Notes under the pieces: generated by a model
Seen by the model: only the letters and a program-made list of their open reading frames with translations
Told to the model about the DNA's origin: nothing
Database searches by the model: none
Part shown: positions 46,065 to 56,765 of the stretch, piece after piece
How the letters are laid out: each line of letters begins with the position of its first letter
Position numbering within the stretch: the stretch's first letter is position 1
Assembly (NCBI GenBank): GCA_029747015.1
Contig: JAKOGI010000351.1
Span: 129,501 to 193,500, forward strand
From: Carnegiea gigantea
Taxonomy: Eukaryota > Streptophyta > Magnoliopsida > Caryophyllales > Cactaceae
Direction of reading: 5' to 3'
Length of the DNA: 64,000 bases
Program-made: the position numbers and the translations under genes

Positions 46065-47330
46065 TTACACCTTTGTGCCTGAGTTCTTATTTGTAATGAC
46101 ACATGCATTGTCATCAAACAAAACAGAATATCCATGCGCCATAAGTTGTCCAACACTCTGCAAGTTGTAACCTAGCTCGGGAATAAATTGAACGTCATGC
46201 AACTCTTTCACTTTCCTATGGCTTGTCCCAACTTCCACCGCGCCTTTGCCCTTAACGTGCATCTCCCTTTTGTTGCCAAGCTGTAACTTTATCTTTTAGG
46301 TCTCATCCAACTTCTTGAATAATGATTTAGTGCCTATCATGTGATTTGAACAGTCGCTATCTACAAACCACAAGTCACTTGGAATATAGCCAGTGTTAAC
46401 ACAGGCCATAAAAAGCTTATATTTTCTTCTTTATTTTCTATTGTAAAGTTTATTTTCTAGTCTTTAAACCAGCAGTCAGCCTACATATGTCCGTATATGT
46501 TGCAATGATAACACTAAACACCCTTTTTGTGTTATCTTGCCCATTGGATTGCCTTCGTCCATCTCCTTCCTCTACCTCGATTGTTACCTTGACCACAACC
46601 ACGATGCCCACCTCTGCCTCGGATACTTAAGTTCTCTAATTTTGCTTTGTCGAAAAATTCCTTCTTCACCTGAAATCCTTCTCCTCAACTTTCTCATAAG
46701 GCCTATTAACACGGACTTCATGGGCTAACAAAGAGCTCATTAGTGCATCAAAGTAGATAGGTTCTTAGATTCTGCTATCACAGCAACGATATGGTCAAAG
46801 TCTCTGGTTAAACTTCTCTAAACCTTGTTCACAATAGTTTCATTGCTAAGACTCTCACCATATATTTTCATATGACTAACATTTTCAGACACCTTAGAAA
46901 GGAATTCTTGCACAGGTTCCATTTCTTTCATAGCTAAGGTTTCAAATTCTCGCCTAAGTGTCTGTAGTTTTACCGTGATTACCTTCTTGTCCCCCAAATA
47001 CTAATTCTAGTATCTCATATGCTTGACGAGAGGTTGTTGCTACTGTAATTCGAGGGAAAATTTTCATCATCCAGTGCTGATTGGATGAGAAATAAGGCCT
47101 TTGTGTCTTTCTTACGATTCTCTAGCAATTGTTAGCTAGGTTAAGCCAATGTTGGATATGGCTCTTCATATCCATTCTCCACCAAATCCCTTAGCTCTTG
47201 GGACTTGAACATCATCTTCATTTTAAGACTCCAAAGGTGATATCTTTCCCCTCTGAAAATTGGGGTCGGGGCTGAGATGGAGTATTGTTGCCTGCCATTT
47301 CTTCCTCTCAAATATGTTTGCCTCTCTCTC
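46065..47330 (-). pseudogene. Copia element 5 gag and protease remnants
   Basis: Protease C-terminal part: KGKGAVEVGTSHRKVKELHD and FIPELGYNLQSVGQLMAHGY (46262-46065). Toward higher coordinates on the minus strand are a degenerate zinc-knuckle area (about 46470-46530), an Arg/Gly-rich linker (RGGHRGCGQGNNRGRG, about 46560-46620) and Gag segments to about 47300. Stops are frequent. The start lies just inside the primer site at 47383. Confidence 0.65.
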
Positions 47331-47387
47331 TCTTTTGATTACAACAGTTAACTCTCTTTCAACTTAACCTAACTCTGGTACCAAATT

Positions 47388-47654
47388 TGCTAGGAAAAGG
47401 TAGCAAAAACATAATAGAGGAAAGGAAATAAACAATTATCTTTGATTACCTATTGTAGAAGTAGATGATTAACAACCGCTTGAATTGAAGTGCCATATTT
47501 ATAGGCTTAACAGAGTAACAAATCAACAACTAACTAGCTAACTATTAGGAGCGTATTCAGCTTACTGAAAAATATGAGATAAGCCACTAAAAACATGAAA
47601 GAAAAATCCTAACAACCCATCACTTCACGACTACCTTGGAATCAGTTTTCAACA
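47388..47654 (-). repeat. 5' LTR of copia element 5
   Basis: 267 bp, plus-strand start TGCTAGGAAAAGG, end TTTTCAACA. It shares AGTAGATGATTAACAAC, GTGCCATATTTATAGGC and ATCCTAACAACC with the shortened partner. Confidence 0.75.
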
Positions 47655-48075
47655 CATTGTACTTGAAGGAAGCTGTGAGTTTCTCATTGAAAAGCACCGA
47701 CAAAAATGTAAATGTAAAGAATTTTAATATGAAAACAACATTAGACATTTAATACATGAAGGGTGGAGACAGAACTGGACAAGCCCTTGTGCGAGCCGAA
47801 GCCTTGAGTTCCAACTTTTGGCTTCGTTGTCATCCTCGCCTCCTCAACAAGGACAACAATTAGAGTGTGACAAGTGACAGGAATTGAGGATGCTTCTAAA
47901 TATGATGAAGAAGCCTAGAATGGTGGTAGCATCAAGTATTGTAGCGATACCTTTTTAGGTGAGAATCAACCCTCCCGGTGGAGTTTGGCATGACACCTGC
48001 AATAACAACACTGCATTTTTTCTTCATTTTGGCTCATCAAGATGTCTCAAGATGTAATAGATTCTTGAGTTTCAA
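47655..48075 (+). pseudogene. PGG-domain remnant of ankyrin pseudogene B (second exon)
   Basis: Starting about 47666, pieces read EAVSFSLKSTDKNVNVKNFN and MKTTLDI (last ankyrin repeat, which matches remnant C's VNFLLQRTSINVNEENL). They continue with YMKGGD, then MVVASSIVAIPF and VRINPPGGVWHDT (about 47920-48000), the diagnostic PGG motif of plant ankyrin membrane proteins. In the family this domain spans the membrane. It is broken by stops and at least two frame changes. It directly follows copia element 5, so the copia sits in the intron. Confidence 0.72.
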
Positions 48076-48194
48076 TACTCTTTTATTCTTACTTTTTGTC
48101 CCCCGTCTTAATTAGTAATGTTGCTTGTTGACTTCCCTATCAGAAGAGACTGGACTAGCATGTCCCTGTTGTAGGCTTTCGCTTTTTTGGCTTA

Positions 48195-48454
48195 TTTGTT
48201 TGGAGGTTATCAGCGATGTAATACAATTAAAATAACAAAGTTGATTATATTGTCGTGTTTGGTTGGCTAAAAACCAATGCAATCAAAATTACCTTGTAAC
48301 AAAAATGACATAGAAAGCTATAATAGAAATATCATGAGCCTCTCTTGAACAATGCCCATTATACTCCCTACGGTTATAAAAAATCTTTCCCATTGGGGAT
48401 GACAACGCCATACTTCGGCCGGGAAGGGAAAACATAGCCGACCTCACAAAACAA

Positions 48455-48499
<45 letters not shown>

Positions 48500-49650
48500 G
48501 AGCTGCTGTGCGCATCTTGAGCTTTCTCTCTCTTCATTCTGACTCCTTCTTCATCCTTTACGCATTAGTTTCCTCTTCTTCTTCTCAATCTTCTTCATGA
48601 TCTTCATTGTGGTTTCGCTTCCATCAAACACATCCATTGTCGATTTGCTATTTTCGATCTACTTGAATTTTGGCGTTTAACAATCGAACAAGTCATTCTT
48701 AGGCTTGTTCATAAATTAGAAGCAGAAATTTGCGGTTAGAAGAATTGATTTAAGGTAATCCCTTAAAATTTCAACAAGTTTGAATGTTTATGTGAATTAT
48801 GATTCCCACTGTTCAATCGAGGGTTAGGGTTCTTATTTGGCCAAAGTACTGATGCAATGAATATCTTACTGAGTTGGATGCTGCAGGTCACCACTAACTT
48901 TTCCATCGCCGCTCCAAGTATCCCCAATCCTTCCATTTCTCATATTTTCTTCTTAATGTATAATTGGTAAAGAGGGCCAAATATTTAGCCAAAGTACTTG
49001 CTATAATTGCAGTATTTCCTGTAATTTCGTAGTTTCAATCGATCATGGGTAGATTCACATACAGCTATTTATAATGGGTTGACGGGAAAGTGTAGAACTT
49101 CATGAGATTTTTTATTTTTTGTAGTTTTTGAGAAATGGGTATTCTGATTTGATCCCTATAGGCTGCTTTTAGCTGATATATTTATAAGAAATCAATGTAT
49201 TGAACGTTAGTTTGAATACTAATCCTATTATTAATTTCCTATTCTATTCCAATCATGGCTCCATGTACAGTACATAACTGCATTACTTCTTCATCTTTCA
49301 GGGAGCAAAGAGCTTCTTTGCATTCTATTTGGAGTCTGACTCCTGATCAACACTCTGTTTCTTCCAGCTTTCCCCTCTAATATGATATACTTAAAGAGAA
49401 GGTTTATGACAATGCTTCAGCGCATTAGTTGCTTTGCTATTGTATGTCTTTGCTATTGTACATTGGAGTTATCTAGCTTTTGGCTGCTTATTTATGTCCC
49501 AATATATAGTGGGATCTTACTTAGCTGTAAATTGTTGGTAAGGGATCTTAAAGGTTTGCTGCATTACTCAGCTAAAGCACTGGTTCCAAGGTGATTTGTT
49601 TCTGTTGTAGGTGTAGGATCTGAAGGTTGAGTGTTTTTGTAGCATGTGGT
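48195..49650 (+). repeat. Inverted-repeat arm B
   Basis: Matches the reverse complement of 11177-12560 plus about 14410-14490. It looks like a transcribed but non-coding gene start: a CTTCGGCC block, a CT-run, GCATCTTGAGCTTTCT, GGGTTAGGGTTCTT, an intron-like T-rich part, then TCTTCCAGCTTTCCCCTCTAA and a TTCTGTTGTAGG splice-acceptor-like site near 49600. No long frame is conserved between the two arms. Unlike arm A it is not interrupted. The parent locus is unknown. Confidence 0.75.
48457..48497. repeat. CT dinucleotide microsatellite
   Basis: About 20 CT units in arm B. The equivalent point in arm A (about 12338-12360) has only a short, interrupted CT run, so the expansion or contraction happened after duplication. 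Confidence 0.95.
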
Positions 49651-52058
49651 TTAAATACTAGTTGCTAATGTCAAGATTAATAAGTTCATATGTTTTTTAG
49701 CATTTGTGAAGGTTAAGTGTAATACACCAATTCTAGGAACCAAGGAAAATGGGTGGGAGATTCTAATAACTCAATTAAAAGGGATATCAGAGGTTGCTTC
49801 TATTCATGAGAGAGAGATAAGGGTTGGTAGTAGCAACATTGGTTGAGCTATTGGTTTTGATGTCAATTTAAATGAGAAGCACCCCAAATTGAATGAAGAA
49901 TTGGCTAACTTCGAGTTGACAACAATAGAGACGCATCAAGCACAGAAAAATTGAATCTGACCTGGAGAGTGTGGATGTATTTTTCAGTAACCTTGATGCT
50001 GAAAAAAAGTGAGCACATGCCCTTCTTCGAGGAGATATTTAGACTCAGTAAGCTAATTAATTGTATGTAGACCTGACAAAAAACTGATCCGATTGGAACC
50101 CGCCCTAAAATTTTGCATTTTGAATACGATTTTCTCAACCTGAATCTGAAAATAACAAGCCTGAAAAACTTGCAAATCAGTGGGTCAAACCCGACTCGAA
50201 TCTGAGCCTGCCCGTTCAAACCGAACATCGCATATTTTTTTTGATTTTTTTAATTTAAGCCTCTTAAGAAAATTAACCTTCTTAGTCATAATAGTTATTC
50301 ATCATATTGGTTCGTTTAGAAAGAAGTTACATAATTATAGCATCCCTTTATAATTTAAGCAATAATATCCCTTTTTTTCTCAACTTTGTTCTCATACAAT
50401 AATGGCATACACAACTTGTAAATCAAAAACCTTCAAAAATAGAGTATAAAATGACATGAAATAATTATATAGTCTTAAAAAAATAAGCCTAGAATAAGAC
50501 AAATACTAAAAATATGCAAGTTAAGTTGTTTTATTTTTAGTGAAATATGTGTGCTTCATCATATTTTAACTAATGTCACTCTATAATAATATAAAATTTT
50601 GATATTATAATTAAAATATAATTATAATATCATACGCTTCTCCAACATCCTTTCATTTGGATTTTATTGTAATTAGTATCGAATTATGGTACTGATGTTG
50701 GGTAATGGGCTGACTCTTGTTCGAGTTAGGATTAATTCACTTATTAAGTGTACTAGTTAGATAATGGTGAATTAGTTAATCAAAATATCAAAAAATCAAA
50801 TGTGTTACTAACAGGTCAAACCGCTCTGACACGTTAATGTGTCTTAGAATAACTCTCGATTCATTACTAACCATATTTTAGTCTACAAGCCAGCTCACAA
50901 GGCTCAACTCTGTGGTCTATCATACACGATGTCACACATCCTAATAAAAAGTTTGAATATCTTTAATATTCTTTTAAAAAAGTACAATTATAATGCTTTT
51001 TCATTAAATACAAAGAATTTTAAGTTTTGATTATGCTGAGTCATTAATTTTGACAAAAAAAAGTCACTCACAAAAAATGTACTCTAAACCCGTTGGGTCG
51101 ATCCGAAACTCGTATAACTGTCCGAACCCAAAATATACACAGCTCGTATTTTACACGAACTCGAATATACCTGAAAGTGTTCAACCCATATGCTTGAACT
51201 GGTTGGTCTAAATTATGATTATATGTATTTCAGGTTTTTGGTGCTCTCCTCTATTAATGATTTTCCTTCTCTACCACCTCACAGCTCTGCCATCACCATA
51301 ACCATCGTCATCCCTCCCTTGCTAGTCCAATCATATCTGAAGCAGTGTATTAAGTGAATAAATTGTTGTTGGACTTTGAATATGGAGATATTATGGAGAC
51401 ATTTCATTTCTATGAATTACTGTTATGATACTTGTTCCAATTTGTCGGAAAATTGTGAAATCAATGCTATGTACTTCAGTTTTTTGTGGTTGTTGAAATT
51501 TCTCGTCAATGTCCACGCTTAGTGTTGAGTCACTAGTGTTTCAGAATTGGTGAAACAAGTGCCAAGTTTGTTTGGCTTTACTTTGGTGGAGATGAAGTTT
51601 CAATTAGAATGAATTTTAGCATTTAAGTTTGAATTAGTCTTTTTATTTCTTGTAATTGTGAATGAAGTATGCTCTCTCATCATATCATGCGTAATTATAA
51701 GGGAGAAAACTGCAAATAACAATATTGATAATCTTAGCAATAGATGTTTTTAAATGAAGTTGGATGCAAAGTTGAATGAATTACGTATTAGATAAATAAC
51801 CAAACATGGTAATAGAATGGTGAATACATTACCTTGTGTAATTAGTTTTATAACTAACATGGTAACACAATCACTATTGCATTACACTGCATTTTCACTA
51901 CGTTACATAGTTGATTGCGTTACAACCTGATTATATTACATCCAACCAAGCGCTACCTAAATAGGAGAAGATAGTATTTTAATGCTGAAAATCCCAATAG
52001 GAAAAGCAACGGGCAATGATAAGTAAAACAAGTCCACTAATTGAAAAAGTATATAATG
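49651..52058. other. Unassigned sequence with possible old exon pieces and repeats
   Basis: 49720-49920 is open on the plus strand for a while (GTKENGWEILITQLKGISEV; later KHPKLNEELANFELTTIETH) and could be an exon relic of the gene behind arm B, but I recognise no family. 50060-51200 is bracketed by CCCG-rich blocks (AACCCGCCC..., CCCGACTCGAATC..., then ACCCGTTGGGTCGATCCG) with an AT-rich centre and may be a DNA-transposon relic. 51650-51960 is a MITE-like AT-rich stretch ending CCAACCAAGCGCTACC. Confidence 0.35.
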
Positions 52059-52411
52059 AGGTCTTGTTCTTTTCGTTAGTAAGTCCAAATTTACCAATCT
52101 CAATCAACGTCAACCCACATCAACCAACTTCACGAACGTCAATAAAAGAATATCCACTTCAATCAACTTTAACCCAATTCAACCAACTTCAACTCACTTT
52201 TTACTATTTTAATCAACTTCTATACATCATAACGCAAAAAAATTTTAAAAAAAAATTCAATCTATTTCAACCTATTTCAACCAACTTCAACTAACTTCAA
52301 CCCATTTCAACCAAAAAATATTCACTTCAACCTACTTCGGACTACTTCAACCAATCTCAACTAACTTCACTCATTTACCAATCCATATTTCTCAATAAAA
52401 AAATAGGCCCT
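52059..52411. mobile_element. MITE-like element with degenerate TTCAACC repeats
   Basis: About 353 bp. Ends AGGTCTTGTTCTTTT and, reverse-complemented, AGGGCCTATTTTTTT, an imperfect terminal inverted repeat. The interior is a degenerate array of roughly 10 bp CTTCAACCAA units broken by a poly-A stretch. Flanks TAATG and GAATG match at 4 of 5 bases. The plus-strand frame through it is only the repeat read as codons. Superfamily is not determined. Confidence 0.5.
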
Positions 52412-53947
52412 GAATGATCTTAACCCTAGACATTAACGAAAAGAAGATACCAACTCACACATACAAACTCTTAGAATCACCAAACTCTCCTCTCACCTAC
52501 AATGGAATAGACACTCAAAATTGAATGCAAAAATGGTACGAAGTAATCTTAGCAGCAAACATGTATCTTGCCCAGCAAGCGTCATCTATTTGAAAAAGGA
52601 ACAGATCTTCAACCCAAAATATGGAAATAAAATAATTCCTATAGAATAGAATATCCCCAAGACTGCAACCACACAATGTGAGGCTTAGGTGTCAAGCAAC
52701 AATCATAAAAATTTAATTTAATTATTTCCAAAACTAGCAAAGGAATTTGGGGTAAATCCAAACAGATAGTGAACTTCAATGTGTCCTAGACATGTATGAT
52801 TCGTTCAGCACAGCACAATTCGGACTCGATGTTACCCTAAGACTATCATTTGGAAATAGAAATGCCCAATTCACATGACAAATAATAGTACTTGGTGGAT
52901 TATATAATAATTATGAGGCAGCGACATCGGGATCATGGATATTGCAGAACTCTAGTTAGGATAGAAATGACTGAATAAGTTGCTAGCAAATGGCGCAGAG
53001 ATCAGAAGGAGGCTTCCTTGCGTTATTAAAAATCCCATTGAGTTAAGGTTTCCTGATTATATTGTTGGCATTGTTGAAGGTGAATATTAAATCCGATAGA
53101 ATTGGACCTCAAGACTCTTGAAGAAGGATGCTGTCAATGTTATCTGGCTACTTTCATGTTGCACATAGAATAGTCCAATGATTTTTGAGATTTCATATAT
53201 GCTTCTTTGTACTGTCTCTCGGATTCTAACAAACACAAGGTAAAGCAAGGGCAACTACTGAGAACATGTACGATCGCCACTTGCATTAGTTGCTTTCAGA
53301 TTTCTACTGCATGTATAGTACGCAGCCCAAATGTTCTAGCATAGTTCTGTGTCCACTTTTTTGTTCAGCTTAGTATTGTCAATACAAAATGCTTCTTTTT
53401 TGGGCACCAAGCAGTGTGCAGGGAAGCAGACCTTGAATATGCCGTAATTTTCACTGTCACTGCAAACCATATATTAAATTTCGGGTCCATTGGATGGTGG
53501 AAAATGAATTTATTGTATTTGTTTATCTGAAAACTCAACCTCGCAATATTGGATACTCGAATATACGACTGAATCTATAACTTCATGTAACTATACATCA
53601 GGAAATAGAAATGTCCAATTCACATGGCAAAAGATAATATAAAGAAGGGGACGTCTATGAAATCTGATATGGTAAAAGATAATTATGAGACAGCAAAGAA
53701 AAAGTCCAAATACACAGTGTTAAAAGCCATGTATGGTGTGACATGTTAGCGTTTGTGATAATGTTAGTAAAAGATCTTCCTAAGTGGCCTCCACACAAAT
53801 ATAAAACCCCATATGAAATTCATCAACCCAATTACATATTACAGGTGATGTGAGAGATAGTGAGATGGTGACTTAACAATGATGGATGTTGCATAACTAA
53901 ATGGGAAGAAATGACAGCAGAAATCCCAAGACCCATCAATGCAAAGA
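52412..53947. other. Downstream region of ankyrin pseudogene C, no gene seen
   Basis: AT-rich. About 52849-53010 resembles 53598-53960 in the same orientation (GGAAATAGAAATG, CCAATTCACATG, AATTATGAG, then GGATATTGCA/GGATGTTGCA and AAAGATCAGA-like blocks), a decayed direct duplication of the sequence just below the PGG exon of remnant C. No reading frame or RNA gene that I can support. Confidence 0.4.
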
Positions 53948-54433
53948 TCAGAGGCTAGCACTTTCTGAAACGCAAGTTTGCAAGCAGCATTGAAAAAATG
54001 ATGGATGCAAGCAACGTAAGTGCATTATAAACAAGAAAAGTATCACAGAGAGCACGTTCGTGGAAGCCAAAACCGAGAAACCAGTAGTGTGGCCATTAGA
54101 ATTATCCTGCCAGATGCCACCTGAAGGGTTGATTCCTTCTTGGAAAATGGCTGCTGCTATCACTGGTGCTGTCACCATTCCAAGCTTCCTTATGTTATCT
54201 AGAATCCTCTCGAGCTCCACGTCCTCGTGTTCTCGTGAACATTGAGGTGGTGAAAATGAAGTTGAATCCAGGAAGTTAGACCTCATAGCTCCAGCCTGCA
54301 CATAGGTTCCTTCCTTAGTATCTCCATGTTTCATGTATAAAATGTCCAATGCTGTTTGGTGGTATAGATTTTCTTCATTTACATTGATGCTGGTCCTTTG
54401 GAGAAGGAAATTAACTGCCTTCACATATATCAA
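53948..54433 (-). pseudogene. PGG-domain exon of ankyrin-PGG gene remnant C
   Basis: A 161-codon open frame. About residues 5-35 hold the last ankyrin repeat (AVNFLLQRTSINVNEENL, TALDILYMKHGD). A linker follows, then the PGG domain: MVTAPVIAAAIFQEGINPSG with GIWQDNSNGHTTGFSVLAST and the hydrophobic VLSVILFLFIMHL, the first membrane-spanning part. The canonical NPPGG reads NPSGG. In the family about 100 more residues with further membrane spans follow; here the frame ends in an unrelated tail. The first residues read through an acceptor-like TATATGTGAAG site, so the exon probably starts near 54420. Its first exon lies beyond the solo LTR at 55956-56064. Confidence 0.78.
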
Positions 54434-54479
54434 ATTTAACTCAAACCATTGGAAAGCAGAGGACTTACAGACTGCTTAT

Positions 54480-55789
54480 TGATAAGCCTCTATTTTGATC
54501 CTATCTTAGCTCTTATTTAACTCAATGTTTTTATATTAAATCTAGAGGAGAAAGGGGTCAAATTCACTTCCTTTGATTCGATTGTCCTTATAAATGATAT
54601 ATCTTGCTTTCAAGAGAAATCTTTAGGTTTTAACCGAAATGGGAACTTTAAGGACAGATCACAAGGAGAATAGAGGTCGAACGCAGCACCGGGAACGAAG
54701 GCGAGCTAGGAAGAAGAAGGCACGGTAGTGCGACCGGGTAGGCACATCTGTACAATGAAGGCCGACGTTGCAACGGGCGGCACGGCCACACACGGCTGTG
54801 TGTGGTGGCAGTGCATGGCGCACGGCCGGCCATGCATCAAGGCACAGCTGTGCACCGGCCCGCTGTCGCACGACTTAAGTGATTTTTCGGGCAGTTTTGG
54901 GATACTTCGTTCTTTTCCTTAGAAAGCAGTTTTTGGTTTAGGGGGAGATTCCTAGCATTTGTAGGAGAGACTTTTAGTGGGTTACTTTTGCAAATTGGTG
55001 TAGATTGAAGATTGTTCAACAATGACACTTCAGTTCAATTCAAGTTTGTTTCTTGAATCTCTCTCTCTTTTGTCATTGCTTTTAGGATTTTGTATGAATT
55101 ATGCTTGTGACTCTTAGAATTATGTTGTTTTATTTTAGGATAATGTGTGACCAATCTCCCAACTTCGGTTGAGATTAATGCCAATTATGCCAGTTGAATC
55201 ATGATTTAGCCCCAAATCCTTGCTCTTCCCATGTATATGTTCATGATTTCTACTATGTGCACCAAGTGTTCAATGAATTGCTCGAAAGAGTGTTTTCATC
55301 CATTATTGTCGGGTTTAGGGGAGTGTTAAGAGACAAAACCTTTACCTAGCGTAACTTAGTAGACAACTAGGATTTTGATATGAATATAATTGAAATTCTA
55401 ATTGGGATTTAAGATTGTAGATTTTGTAATCCTTCAACTTTCAGCCTATGAAAATAGGTGATTGCAGTTCTAGGATTAGTCTTCAACTCTTGAGAGAGGG
55501 AGTAGATATGCTTAATTGACAATCTACCAATTCATAATGCTTGCTTGGGTGAGTTTGATGGGGTTTGTGATTGATTCTCTAGTGTAATTGTGTCGTTAAT
55601 TCCAACCTAGGTGTTTTAATATTCTATTTCCCAAATCATTAGACAGTAGTTAAACCCTTGAATTTGATCTGCCTAGATTGAGTGTTTAAATTAGTTCTGG
55701 TAATTGAAATCGAGTTCATTATGGACACGACCCGTACTTACCGTTGCTAACAACATTCGCACCGTGCACATGCGGTTTAAAACGTAACA
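54480..55789 (+). repeat. Solo LTR, Ty3/gypsy type
   Basis: 1310 bp, starting TGATAAGCCTCTATTTTG and ending TTTAAAACGTAACA. The end region (GACACGACCCGTACTTACC, then GCACCGTGCACATGCGG) has the form of plant gypsy LTR ends. No internal domain or partner LTR adjoins it. Flanks CTTAT (54475-54479) and TTTAC (55790-55794) differ only by two C/T changes, so a decayed 5 bp duplication is plausible. A GC-rich block at 54710-54870 contains CACGGCC/GGCCGTG palindromes. Open frames there are chance. It lies in the intron of ankyrin remnant C. Confidence 0.72.
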
Positions 55790-55955
55790 TTTACAAAGTG
55801 GAATTAGACCACCCTTTGATTATAACTATTTAACGACCTACGGATATCGAGGGTCCTACCAAAACAACCTCTCTACTATTTAAGGGTAAGGCCAGTCCAT
55901 CTGACCTCTCCTACCTAGACTGGATTCGAGGGGCCCGCCTCAGCCACTTTAAGAC
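55790..55955 (+). mobile_element. SINE-like 3' part (TS/Au-like)
   Basis: Plus-strand blocks AAACAACCTCTCTACTATTT, AAGGGTAAGGCC, and CTGACCTCTCCTACCTAGAC follow the order of TS/Au-family plant SINE tails (AACAGCCTCT, GGGTAAGG, CTCC..GACCC). The 5' part is absent and the match is weaker than at 12555-12700. It lies between the solo LTR and the first-exon remnant of ankyrin C. Confidence 0.35.
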
Positions 55956-56064
55956 ATCAATCTGACCATTGATGATTGTAATATGAAGTGGGTTCCTGTC
56001 AGAAAAACATGTGTAAACCAATGGCAGGGGAATGGGAACCAGAGCTGTGCCATAGGAGTACCAC
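55956..56064 (-). pseudogene. First-exon ankyrin repeat fragment of remnant C
   Basis: The minus strand reads CFSDRNPLHITIINGQIDVL followed by KWLRR, an ankyrin repeat nearly the same as the NPLYVPAINNQIEVL block of remnant B. The RDRNG part between CFS and RNPLH is missing, a small deletion. The upstream part of the exon is cut at 56065 by the LTR of copia element 6. Confidence 0.6.
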
Positions 56065-56765
56065 TGCATTAAAAGTGATTTCGGCTCGACCTCGGTGTAA
56101 ATCGAAAATAGTCATTCGCTTCTCTAGGTTTATATAACTAGCTTGCTGAACGCGTGCATTCATGGGCAGAAGCTTGGAATACAGAAGACCGCACTTGCCC
56201 AGAATAGAGAGGAGAATAGTAGGAAGGATAGAGAGAAGAGAAGAGAGAAGATACTTGGTGTGTTTTGAAGGTGCAGGGGAGGAGACTACTTATACTGGAA
56301 GTGGAGCTGCTGCTAGTGAGGAATAGAAGGAACTTGTGTGGTGTAGAGCATTTTCCTAGCTACAAAACAAGATGATCACTGAATTTATGTCGTGTAAAGT
56401 GTATTGCTAGCTACAATTAGTAACATCATTCTTTTTGCTAAAAACCAGGTCAATTAGCCGTTAAGGAGGAAAGCTCTAAAGGGACCAAAAATATCAAAAG
56501 AAATTCGCTTCAAAAATTAAGCAGATGAGGCCCACAGCCCACACCTATGCTACGTTGCAGCAAGCTGGCCCGGGCAAGGCGGGTGGCGGTGTGCGCGTGT
56601 GGTGTTTATCCACACCTTATATCCCTACAAAAACCAAGCCCAATGTTACTTAATAGGTCGAAAGTAGGAAGCCAAACATAAACCCCACTCTAACTCCCAA
56701 AACTGCCAATGTGGGACAAAAGAAGATGGGAAAAAAGGGAGCTAAAGGATGTCATTTAAACAACA
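56065..56765 (-). repeat. 3' LTR of copia element 6 (left edge inferred)
   Basis: The right edge is firm: on the minus strand TGTTGTTTAAATGACATCC follows the purine tract AGTGGGGGAT. The left edge (TGCATTAAAAGTG on the plus strand) is inferred from the CA ending on the minus strand and from where ankyrin similarity stops. A minus-strand TATA box, TATAAGTAG, lies at 56294-56286, followed by a CT-rich leader. An alternative reading as the promoter of the ankyrin gene is less likely. Confidence 0.5.

Larger units (their letters stand above)
43260..47654 (-). mobile_element. Ty1/copia element 5, decayed, with an LTR deletion
   Basis: Minus-strand element with unequal LTRs (43260-43458 and 47388-47654). 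It has a primer-site-like TGGTACCAGAGT (minus strand, about 47383-47372) and a purine tract AAAGGGGAG before the 3' LTR. Gag, protease, integrase, RT and RNase H remnants are in copia order. No target duplication is visible (TAACT versus CATTG). It lies in the intron of ankyrin remnant B. Confidence 0.82.

Noticed and set aside
52016..52294. A 92-codon frame with Asn/Gln/Pro-rich text
   Set aside because: It is the TTCAACC repeat array read as codons.
54648..55028. GC-rich frames on both strands
   Set aside because: They lie inside the solo LTR and reflect palindromic CACGGCC repeats.
56280..56300. Promoter and CT-rich leader of the ankyrin gene C
   Set aside because: The TATA box and leader fit better as the promoter of the copia 6 LTR, since the distance to the LTR start at the purine tract is normal and the ankyrin similarity stops at the inferred LTR edge.
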